From positions 1 to 12,759 of the forward strand of contig CAKPLD010000033.1 in NCBI GenBank assembly GCA_934167225.1: a stretch of DNA of 12,759 nt, written 5' to 3'. Each line of letters opens with the position of its first letter. Position 1 is the first letter of the stretch. Below are positions 7,718 to 12,759 of the stretch, piece after piece. A model generated the notes under the pieces. The model was not told the origin of the DNA. It was given only the letters and a program-made list of their open reading frames with translations, and did not search any database. A program made the translations under genes and the position numbers. Source of the DNA: an uncultured Clostridia bacterium. Lineage in GTDB: Bacteria > Bacillota > Clostridia > TANB77 > CAG-508.

Positions 7718-8167
7718 ATGAAAGTAGATGAATGTATGTGTCAAGACGTATGTTTTGTAAAACCTGATTGCAAGGTATATGATGTTGCAAGAATAATGAA
7801 TGAAAATCACGTAGGATGTATACCTGTATGTGATGACAACAAAAGTATAGTTGGACTTATAACAGATAGGGATATAGTACTAAGAACAATTGCTTGTGAC
7901 AAAGATTATAAAAACACACCAGTAAGTGAAGTAATGACAACAGATGTATGTACTTGTGGATGCAAAGAAGATGTGTATCAGGCTCAAAAGACAATGTCAC
8001 AAAATCAAATAAGAAGAATTCCAGTTGTTAATGATCAAAACAAAATTGTAGGAATATTGACAATGGGAGATCTGGCTCATCATGGTGAAAAAATAGGAGA
8101 TAGCGTATTTACAAATACTTTAGAAAATATATGTGATTGTAAAGGCTCTATAAAAAATTGTTGTTAA
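7718..8167 (+). CDS. Cysteine-rich tandem CBS-domain protein
   Basis: From ATG 7718 the product is 149 residues. Upstream in-frame TTG 7706 and GTG 7709 are too close to the AAAGGA site, so ATG is preferred. Two CBS motifs fill the protein: about 7-60 (with VGCIPVCD and IVGLITDRDIVLR) and about 73-121 (with QIRRIPVV and IVGILTMGDL). Such stand-alone pairs bind adenosine nucleotides and act as energy or ligand sensors; the partner here is unknown. Unusually, 14 of 149 residues are cysteine, in CxC (6, 8), CTCGC (78-82), CDC (139-141) and a terminal CC (148-149), with others at 12, 18, 34, 38 and 60. That suggests metal binding or redox sensing, which is inference. No enzyme domain or membrane segment is attached. 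Confidence 0.85.
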   Translation: MKVDECMCQDVCFVKPDCKVYDVARIMNENHVGCIPVCDDNKSIVGLITDRDIVLRTIACDKDYKNTPVSEVMTTDVCTCGCKEDVYQAQKTMSQNQIRRIPVVNDQNKIVGILTMGDLAHHGEKIGDSVFTNTLENICDCKGSIKNCC

Positions 8168-8198
8168 TAATGGAATTTATATTAGTCTAATTTTATAG

Positions 8199-8223
8199 AT
8201 ATTGAAATAAAAAGTCATAAAAT
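8199..8223 (+). promoter_or_regulatory. Possible sporulation sigma-E-like promoter of sipL
   Basis: CATAAAAT at 8216-8223 matches the sigma-E -10 pattern CATANANT, and ATATT at 8199-8203 resembles its -35 element, although the 12-base gap is shorter than usual. Sigma-E control is known for sipL and yunB in model spore formers, which makes the match more credible. The predicted start near 8230 would put almost the whole downstream hairpin in the mRNA leader. TATAAT sequences inside the hairpin (8238-8243, 8248-8253) are alternative -10 elements but lack good -35 partners. Confidence 0.35.
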
Positions 8224-8224
8224 T

Positions 8225-8270
8225 TTAAACCTCTTAATATAATTTATTATAATTATATTAGGAGGTTTAA
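8225..8270 (+). promoter_or_regulatory. 20-bp hairpin that encloses the sipL ribosome binding site
   Basis: Arms 8225-8244 and 8251-8270 pair over 20 positions with a single T:G wobble (8234:8261) and a 6-base loop. The AGGAGG ribosome binding site at 8260-8265 is wholly inside the 3' arm and pairs with CCTCT of the 5' arm. The ATG follows 8 bases later. If transcribed from upstream, the RNA hairpin would block initiation; if transcription starts within it, the palindrome would act as a DNA operator. No T-run follows, so it is not a terminator. Confidence 0.7.
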
Positions 8271-8273
8271 TTT

Positions 8274-9857
8274 ATGGAAGTACAAGTAAGCAAAGAAAAT
8301 ATATGCATTAATAAATTAGTTGCAGAGAAAAAGGAATTAATTTTTGTTAATAGTGATATGATTGTCCCTGACTCAAAACCAGATATTTTAAATACAATAA
8401 ATGTTACTGGAAATATATGTTTATATAAAAAAGAAGCATTAGAAGACAAAGTTAAAGTTGAGGGATGTATAAATACATATATAATGTATTTGCCAGACAG
8501 CAAGGAAGATAGGCTAAGAGCCTTAAATTGCAATTTGGATTTTTCAGAAAATATTGCAATTGCAGGTTGTAGAGAAGGTATGATATTAAATACAAAATGT
8601 ATAATTAGAGATATAGAATGTAAAGTAATAAATGGAAGAAAAATAAGTGTTAAAGCAAGTGTAGAAGTAAATATAAAAGTATATTCAAATGAAGATGTAG
8701 AAGTTGTTAATACAATAAATAACATAGACGATATACAAACATTGCAAGAAAATTTTAATATAAATTCTTTAGTTGGAAATGGAAAAACATCTGTATATGC
8801 TAAAGACACCATAAATATTGAACCAACAGATGAACTTGCAGAAATATTAAAAGTGGACATTGGTTTAGTAGACAGAGATATAAAAATTAGTTACAATAAA
8901 ATACTAGCAAAAGCAGAAGCAGAAATAAAAATAATGTATTTAACAGAGGATAATAGAATTGGCAGAAGTGTAGGAAAAATACCAGTTGTAGGCTTTATAG
9001 ACATTCAAAATATTTCAGAAGACAATATTTGTGATGTGAATTACGAAATTAAAAATATGCTAATAAAACCTAATCCATCTGAAGAGCATTCGATTTATGT
9101 AGAACTTGAAATAGAAGAAAATTGCATGGCATTCGAAAAAAAGCAAATAGGTTTAATCCAAGACCTATATAGTCCAACATGTAATTTAGAGTTTTCACAA
9201 AAAAGAATAACATCATCATCAGATAAAAATGAAATAGCAAAAACATTTACAATTAAAGACAAAATCCAAGTTCCAAATATGGAAGAAGGAAGTCTTTTAG
9301 ATGTAGAAGTTATACCGAATTTAGAAAACACAAAAATTACAAATTCAAAAATAACATATTCTGGAGATCTAAATTTGAATTTTATTTTTGCAAATGAGAA
9401 TTCTGTAGGTTCGAGAAATGCAAAGATGCCGTTTGAAATAGAAGTGGATAATGAAAATAGAAATGAAAAAATAAATGTTGAAACTGAAATAAGTGTTCAA
9501 AACGTAGATTTTAGAATAGATTCAAGAGGCGAAGCAGAAGGTGAAGTAGAACTTATGATAGATACAAAAACAAGTAAAAATATAGGAGTAAATATCATAG
9601 ATAATGTTGAATTTTCAAACGAACAAAAAGAGGCAGATGACGAGGATTACAATAGTCTTATTTTATATATTGTTCAACCAGGGGATTCATTATGGAAAAT
9701 TGCAAAAAGATTTAATAGCACAGTAGATGAACTTGTTAGAATGAATGGAATCGAAAATGAAAACGTGATAATGATAGGACAGAAAATTTATATTCCAAAA
9801 TTTAATTATATAAAGAAAGATCAAGAAGAAAATGCAAGAGAACAGGCAGTCATATAA
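8274..9857 (+). CDS. sipL: SipL-like spore coat morphogenetic protein (SPOCS domains plus LysM)
   Basis: A 527-residue protein without signal peptide or membrane segment. The N-terminal part carries SPOCS/DUF3794-type modules: one at about 10-130 with VPDSKPDI at 31-38, a second at about 190-300 with RDIKISYNKILAKAEAEIKI, and a further beta-rich module to about 440. An acidic linker (450-460) leads to a C-terminal LysM domain at 465-509 (YIVQPGDSLWKIAKRF... GQKIYIP). This architecture and length match SipL of Clostridioides difficile, which binds the coat ATPase SpoIVA through its LysM domain and is needed to anchor the coat around the forespore. A function in the mother cell is inferred from that family. 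It overlaps yunB by 26 bases. The AGGAGG binding site is buried in a hairpin, and a sigma-E-like -10 lies upstream. Confidence 0.88.
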   Translation: MEVQVSKENICINKLVAEKKELIFVNSDMIVPDSKPDILNTINVTGNICLYKKEALEDKVKVEGCINTYIMYLPDSKEDRLRALNCNLDFSENIAIAGCREGMILNTKCIIRDIECKVINGRKISVKASVEVNIKVYSNEDVEVVNTINNIDDIQTLQENFNINSLVGNGKTSVYAKDTINIEPTDELAEILKVDIGLVDRDIKISYNKILAKAEAEIKIMYLTEDNRIGRSVGKIPVVGFIDIQNISEDNICDVNYEIKNMLIKPNPSEEHSIYVELEIEENCMAFEKKQIGLIQDLYSPTCNLEFSQKRITSSSDKNEIAKTFTIKDKIQVPNMEEGSLLDVEVIPNLENTKITNSKITYSGDLNLNFIFANENSVGSRNAKMPFEIEVDNENRNEKINVETEISVQNVDFRIDSRGEAEGEVELMIDTKTSKNIGVNIIDNVEFSNEQKEADDEDYNSLILYIVQPGDSLWKIAKRFNSTVDELVRMNGIENENVIMIGQKIYIPKFNYIKKDQEENAREQAVI

Positions 9858-10528
9858 AATTTACTCTAGAAATAGATTGAATATTTTTAAAAATAAGAAT
9901 CATAAATATTATGATCCGAAATGGCCGAAAAAAGAAAAAATTATATTTTTAATTGCTATAATTGTCATTGCTATTTTTACAGCAAATATGCTATATAAAT
10001 CGGTAGATCCAATATTTAGAATATTATGTGAAGATAGAGCCCATGAAATTGCAACAATTGTAACAAATGAGGAAGCAACTAAAGTTATGGCAAACTATAA
10101 ATATGGAGATATGTTTACAGTAGAAAAAGATACCAATCGGAAATATAAAAATGGTATCGGCAAATATAATTACCGTAAATGAAATAACTTCAGGAGTTGC
10201 TGTAAACATACAAAAATCTCTTGATAATTATTCAGATACAGAAGTAAAACTCGCACTTGGAAGTTTCACAGGAAGTAAATTACTATCTAGCATAGGTCCT
10301 AATATAAAGATAAATTTATCTACAGTTGGCAAAATTAATACAGACCTTAGAAGTGAATTTGAATCAAAGGGAATAAATCAAACTATACATAGGGTTTACT
10401 TGCAAATTGATTGTACTGTTAATATTTTAACCCCATTAGAAACCTTTCAATCCGAGGTTTCTAATCAAGTACTTTTAATAGAAAATGTGATAGTAGGTGA
10501 AATTCCAGAAAATGGTTTCTTTTGGTGA
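9832..10528 (+). pseudogene. yunB: YunB family sporulation protein, interrupted by a one-base frameshift
   Basis: Two frames together make one YunB-like protein of about 231 residues. The first (from ATG 9832) has a basic N-terminus, a membrane segment at about 36-55 and the region to N102. The second resumes with GNIKMVSANIITVNEI and contains LALGSFTGSKLLSSIGPNI, the core of YunB (compare PLGQVTGNSLLGNLGPKI in Bacillus). Removing one C at 10138 (AATCGG to AATGG) joins them without loss, so the break is a single inserted base. As written, the first frame stops at 10180-10182. It may be a real mutation or a sequencing error; the intact downstream frame favours a recent event or an error. YunB is a sigma-E-controlled sporulation protein in Bacillus whose precise role is unclear. 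It overlaps the 3' end of sipL, suggesting co-expression. Confidence 0.82.
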
Positions 10529-10636
10529 TATACTTTTTCTCTTTGAGGACATTATATTTTATGGTATAAATGATAAAATAAAAATGACCCAAAAGATGAA
10601 CAATAAAATTACCCAAATTTGGGAGGATAAAGAACT
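10529..10636. other. Intergenic region between convergent yunB and deoD
   Basis: No convincing gene is seen. It holds a perfect 12-base palindrome CCCAAATTTGGG (10612-10623), two similar 10-base direct copies AAAATGACCC (10581-10590) and AAAATTACCC (10605-10614), and a weak plus-strand promoter-like pair TTGAGG (10543-10548), N16, TATAAA (10565-10570) with an extended TG. No plus-strand terminator for yunB is recognisable. Confidence 0.4.
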
Positions 10637-10672
10637 AAAAAGGGATGCCTCAAAATTATAAAAAGACATCCC
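10637..10672 (-). terminator. Rho-independent terminator of deoD
   Basis: Read on the minus strand, arm GGGATGTCT (10672-10664) pairs with AGGCATCCC (10650-10642) over nine positions including one G:T wobble, with a 13-base loop, followed by TTTTT (10641-10637). It begins 10 bases after the deoD stop codon. There is no T-run on the plus strand, so it works in one direction only. Confidence 0.9.
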
Positions 10673-10681
10673 AAAAGGAAA

Positions 10682-11395
10682 CTATATACTATCTAAAGCA
10701 AGTTCAATCATTTTACATAAACCTTGTTCTCTTTCTTCAGAAGAAGCATGAACATTTTTAAACATAGAATCAACAACAGTCATAAGACAACTAGCATTTT
10801 TACCTAGTTTGTGAGCATTATATAAAAGAGCAAAAGCTTCCATCTCAACAGAAACAGGTTTTAAAGCTTTAGGGATTCTATTTTTATATTCTTCCAAGTT
10901 TAGAATATATTCATCAAAAACCTCTGAGCAAATAGTATTACCAGTTATCAATTTTTGATTTTTAGATTTAGCAGTCTCAATAATTTTCTCATTTAAAGAA
11001 GTGCTAGCATTTACAAGGTGGCAATCTTCACTTGCAAAAGTAAGAGCATAATTGCCTTCTGTATAAACAGAGTTACTTAGCACGATGTCAAACATATCAA
11101 GTTCTGGAACCATAGCACCACAAGAACCTATTCTTATAATATTATCTACATCATAAAATTTAAAAAGTTCATAAGAATAAATTCCCATACTAGGCATTCC
11201 CATACCAGAAGCCATAATGGTTACTTCCTTTCCTTTATAAGTTCCTGTAAAAGCAAAAATTCCTCTTACATCATTTACTAATTTTGAATTTTCTAAATAT
11301 TTTTCTGCAATTAATTTAGCTCTATTTGGATCTCCTGGCATAATTACCTTTTTTGCTATTTCACCCAAATTGGCGTTATTGTGTGGTGTTCCCAT
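10682..11395 (-). CDS. deoD: Purine nucleoside phosphorylase DeoD type
   Basis: A 237-residue enzyme of the hexameric low-specificity PNP family, which cleaves purine (deoxy)nucleosides with phosphate to give the base and (deoxy)ribose-1-phosphate for salvage. Recognisable features are TPHNNA at 3-8 with H5, the phosphate-binding PGDPNR at 20-25 (R25), R44, the IIRIGSCGA segment with R88 and S91, the nucleoside-binding VEMEA at 183-187, catalytic D209 in TVVDS, and R222 corresponding to E. coli R217. E. coli SDHIR is replaced by VDSMF, so the region after the catalytic Asp is divergent. It has AAAGGAGG (11410-11403) 7 bases before the ATG, its own promoter and its own terminator, so it is a one-gene transcription unit opposed to sipL-yunB. 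Confidence 0.95.
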   Translation of the reverse strand: MGTPHNNANLGEIAKKVIMPGDPNRAKLIAEKYLENSKLVNDVRGIFAFTGTYKGKEVTIMASGMGMPSMGIYSYELFKFYDVDNIIRIGSCGAMVPELDMFDIVLSNSVYTEGNYALTFASEDCHLVNASTSLNEKIIETAKSKNQKLITGNTICSEVFDEYILNLEEYKNRIPKALKPVSVEMEAFALLYNAHKLGKNASCLMTVVDSMFKNVHASSEEREQGLCKMIELALDSI

Positions 11396-11417
11396 AATAA
11401 ATACCTCCTTTTTGAGT

Positions 11418-11446
11418 ATTATATCTTAAAGAACAGAAATATACAA
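11418..11446 (-). promoter_or_regulatory. Promoter of deoD
   Basis: On the minus strand, TTGTAT (11446-11441) is followed after 17 bases by a perfect TATAAT (11423-11418). The -35 is weak (three of six matches). The foldback element begins only about 10 bases upstream of it. Confidence 0.65.
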
Positions 11447-11455
11447 GAAAAAATC

Positions 11456-11718
11456 CCAGCAATTCGTAATAAAAATCAAGTCCAGGTCGAGACTGGCTGT
11501 AAGTTAGATTTAACATATCAATGGCGCCCTACACAATTTAAGAACTTCTAAGTCTAATTTTTGGCACCCTTTCACTTAGTCCTCGCTATCGCTCGACGTG
11601 AACATTTTCCAAAAATTAAACTAAGAAGTTCTAAAATAGTTTCAGTTACACATTGATATGTTAAATCTAACTTACAGCCAGTCTCGACCTGGACTTGATT
11701 TTTATTACGAATTGCTGG
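11456..11718. mobile_element. 263-bp palindromic foldback (MITE-like) element with perfect 68-bp terminal inverted repeats
   Basis: Bases 11456-11523 are the exact reverse complement of 11651-11718. Pairing then continues imperfectly inwards: 22 of 24 positions match between the arms that contain AGAACTTCT, and TTCAC/GTGAA closes a loop of about 22 bases around CTCGCTATCGCTCGAC. The whole unit could form one long hairpin or cruciform. The flanks GAAAAAATC (11447-11455) and AAAAAAATC (11719-11727) agree at 8 of 9 bases and may be a target-site duplication, though A-rich chance similarity is possible. The element is richer in G+C than its surroundings. It encodes no transposase and I see no coding frame with a binding site, so it would need a transposase in trans. 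The family is not recognised; a structured RNA repeat is the alternative. Confidence 0.75.
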
Positions 11719-11737
11719 AAAAAAATCTTCAAATAGG

Positions 11738-11766
11738 TTGACGAAAATGAAAAAAAATGGTATAAA
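11738..11766 (+). promoter_or_regulatory. Promoter of tRNA-Glu
   Basis: TTGACG at 11738-11743, a 17-base spacer and TATAAA at 11761-11766, with an extended TGG just before the -10. The start would be near 11773, about 14 bases before the tRNA. Confidence 0.85.
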
Positions 11767-11786
11767 TATATAGTAAACGTTTTAAT

Positions 11787-11861
11787 GGCCCCTTGGTCAA
11801 GCGGTTAAGACGTGGCCCTCTCAAGGCCAAATCATGGGTTCGATTCCCGTAGGGGTCACCA
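11787..11861 (+). tRNA. tRNA-Glu (anticodon CTC)
   Basis: A complete 75-base tRNA: acceptor GGCCCCT pairs with AGGGGTC, the anticodon stem is TGGCC/GGCCA, the loop is CTCTCAA with anticodon CTC at 11820-11822, the T-loop is GGTTCGATTCC, and CCA is encoded at 11859-11861. It reads GAG codons. It has its own promoter and terminator. Confidence 0.95.
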
Positions 11862-11879
11862 CAAAATATTATTTACATT

Positions 11880-11918
11880 AGAGTAGAAAGGGTGAACCAT
11901 TCTACTTTATTTATTTTA
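11880..11918 (+). terminator. Rho-independent terminator after tRNA-Glu
   Basis: AGTAGAA (11882-11888) pairs with TTCTACT (11900-11906), and an inner GGT/ACC extends the stem. A T-rich tail TTATTTATTTTAT follows. It lies about 20 bases after the tRNA CCA. Confidence 0.75.
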
Positions 11919-11939
11919 TAAAAAATGAAAGGAAAAAAT

Positions 11940-12401
11940 ATGATAAAAGAAACAATGAAAAAAATATCAAAAAATTTACTACTAGCAATAGCGATAATGA
12001 TATATTTTGTAGCAATAAATTATGTATATATAAAAATAGGAGGACAAAATTTACAACAGGGAACAAAAATAATAAGTTTAATAATACTTTTGCTTAGTAT
12101 AACAACATTTGAAATAGCATATCACAAAGACAATGGAATAATAGCAATAAATGGAATAGAAATTTTAGTACTAGCAATACAAAGCCTAACAACATGGGTT
12201 ACAATAGCAAGATTAAAAATAGACACAAATACTTATATATTAATATCAGCATGTACATTCACAATATATTATGTATTAAAATCAATGATAATCTACACGA
12301 TAGACAACAGAAAATATCTAAATAGTTTAAGCGACATTCATGAAATAGTTATGAACGAACCAATAAAAAAAGAAGCAAAAAAGAGAAAAAGTGAAGAATA
12401 A
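11940..12401 (+). CDS. Four-helix membrane protein of unknown function
   Basis: From ATG 11940, seven bases after AAAGGA (11928-11932), the product is 153 residues; an in-frame ATG at 11925 precedes that site and is unlikely. Four hydrophobic segments are visible at about 12-33, 42-60, 67-88 and 97-119. A hydrophilic, strongly basic C-terminal tail (about 122-153, ending in KKEAKKRKSEE) is probably cytoplasmic. There are no catalytic or transport motifs that I recognise. It lies 78 bases after tRNA-Glu, beyond its terminator, with no clear promoter in that gap, so it may depend on read-through. It is followed by remA with a separate candidate promoter. It is a real gene on coding character and binding site, but no function can be named. 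Confidence 0.8.
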   Translation: MIKETMKKISKNLLLAIAIMIYFVAINYVYIKIGGQNLQQGTKIISLIILLLSITTFEIAYHKDNGIIAINGIEILVLAIQSLTTWVTIARLKIDTNTYILISACTFTIYYVLKSMIIYTIDNRKYLNSLSDIHEIVMNEPIKKEAKKRKSEE

Positions 12402-12413
12402 GCCCAGAATCAC

Positions 12414-12442
12414 TAGACTTTACTACAAAAATGTGATAAAAT
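12414..12442 (+). promoter_or_regulatory. Candidate promoter of remA
   Basis: TAGACT (12414-12419), a 17-base spacer and TAAAAT (12437-12442), with an extended TGA immediately before the -10. The -35 matches four of six bases. The start would be about 23 bases before the remA ATG, just leaving room for the GGGAGGA binding site. Confidence 0.5.
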
Positions 12443-12471
12443 AAGAACGATAAAAATGGGAGGAATGAGCT

Positions 12472-12741
12472 ATGAAATTAGTAAATATAGGTTTTGGAAA
12501 TACAGTTTCAGCAGACAAAATAGTTGCTATAGTGAGTCCTGATTCGGCTCCAATAAAAAGAATGGTGCAAGATGCAAAAGATAATGGAACAGCAATAGAC
12601 GCCACATTTGGAAGAAAAACAAGAGCAGTATTAATAATGGATTCTGACCACATTGTCTTATCAGCAGTACAAGCGGAGACAATAGCTGATAGAATAGATA
12701 AAGAAAGGAATGATAATTATGATGGTAAAGCCAACAGTTAA
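12472..12741 (+). CDS. remA: RemA/DUF370 family DNA-binding regulator
   Basis: An 89-residue protein with GGGAGGA (12458-12464) seven bases before its ATG. It matches RemA (YlzA) almost throughout: VNIGFGNTVSADKIVAIVSP at 4-23, DSAPIKRM at 24-31, DATFGRKTRAVLIMDSDH at 43-60 and LSAVQAETIADRI at 63-75. In Bacillus RemA forms ring-shaped oligomers that bind DNA and activate biofilm matrix and osmoprotection genes; in clostridia the targets are largely unknown. The basic GRKTR stretch (47-51) corresponds to the GRRTR region of Bacillus RemA. It overlaps the next gene by 23 bases, so translation is probably coupled. In Bacillus remA is followed by gmk and then rpoZ; here gmk does not come next. 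Confidence 0.93.
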   Translation: MKLVNIGFGNTVSADKIVAIVSPDSAPIKRMVQDAKDNGTAIDATFGRKTRAVLIMDSDHIVLSAVQAETIADRIDKERNDNYDGKANS

Positions 12742-12759
12742 AGAGCTTTTAGAACATGC
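12719..12759 (+). CDS. rpoZ: Start of probable RNA polymerase omega subunit, cut by window end
   Basis: ATG 12719 lies nine bases after AAAGGA (12704-12709); the next codon is also ATG (12722). The visible residues MMVKPTVKELLEH resemble the N-terminus of omega subunits (a Pro-Ser/Thr-x-x-ELL pattern). The location directly after remA fits the remA-gmk-rpoZ neighbourhood of Firmicutes with gmk absent. Only 13 complete codons are present, so the assignment rests on a short motif and context; the frame does not resemble the start of guanylate kinase. Confidence 0.6.
   Translation, partial: MMVKPTVKELLEH

Noticed and set aside
8267..8860. Open frame of 197 codons on the minus strand opposite sipL
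   Set aside because: It is antisense to a clear SPOCS domain, composition is Ser/Phe/Ile-rich and typical of antisense to A-rich genes, and there is no binding site.
10645..10770. Short plus-strand frame starting in the deoD terminator region with GGGAGG upstream
   Set aside because: The spacing of about 18 bases from GGGAGG to the ATG is too long, and the frame runs over the terminator and antisense to deoD.
12423..12653. Open frame of 76 codons on the minus strand opposite remA
   Set aside because: RemA on the plus strand is strongly recognisable, and the antisense frame has no binding site.
1..12759. CRISPR arrays, prophage, toxin-antitoxin or defence systems
   Set aside because: Both strands were scanned by eye; no spaced direct repeats and no recognisable phage, toxin or defence proteins were found.

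Overview
The window reads as chromosomal DNA from an AT-rich, Gram-positive, spore-forming anaerobe of the class Clostridia. It resembles uncultured gut clostridia, but no species can be assigned by eye. Reasons: A-rich coding strands with ATA and AGA codons favoured, strong AAAGGAGG-type ribosome binding sites, textbook sigma-A promoters (TTGACA-N17-TATAAT), and the protein families present: FtsEX with coiled-coil peptidoglycan hydrolases, SipL, YunB and RemA.

Layout. (1) 1-442: a CAT-anticodon tRNA on the minus strand, cut by the window edge, stands divergent to a strong promoter driving a 44-residue small ORF. (2) 460-6634: a promoter followed by ftsE, ftsX, two tandem paralogous secreted coiled-coil/M23 hydrolases, an S41 (CtpA/CtpB-type) protease and pgsA. 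This looks like a cell-wall-remodelling and envelope operon: FtsEX is the ATP-driven transmembrane switch, the two hydrolases are its probable extracytoplasmic effectors, and the protease may trim or degrade them. (3) 6758-8167: prmC (release factor methyltransferase) and a cysteine-rich two-CBS-domain protein. (4) 8274-10528: a sporulation pair, sipL (SPOCS domains plus LysM) and an overlapping yunB that carries a one-base frameshift. The sipL ribosome binding site lies inside a 20-bp near-perfect hairpin. (5) 10642-11446: deoD (purine nucleoside phosphorylase) on the minus strand with its own promoter and terminator. (6) 11456-11718: a 263-bp palindromic foldback element with perfect 68-bp terminal inverted repeats and a possible 9-bp target duplication. 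It sits between the divergent deoD and tRNA-Glu promoters. (7) 11738-11918: tRNA-Glu(CTC) with promoter, encoded CCA and terminator. (8) 11940-12759: a four-helix membrane protein of unknown function, remA, and the start of what is probably rpoZ overlapping remA.

Most of the window is ordinary housekeeping and sporulation content. The features most worth a second look are the foldback element, the hairpin that would mask the sipL ribosome binding site, the doubled FtsEX-linked hydrolases, the cysteine-rich CBS protein and the yunB frameshift. No CRISPR array, prophage, transposase or defence system is visible.
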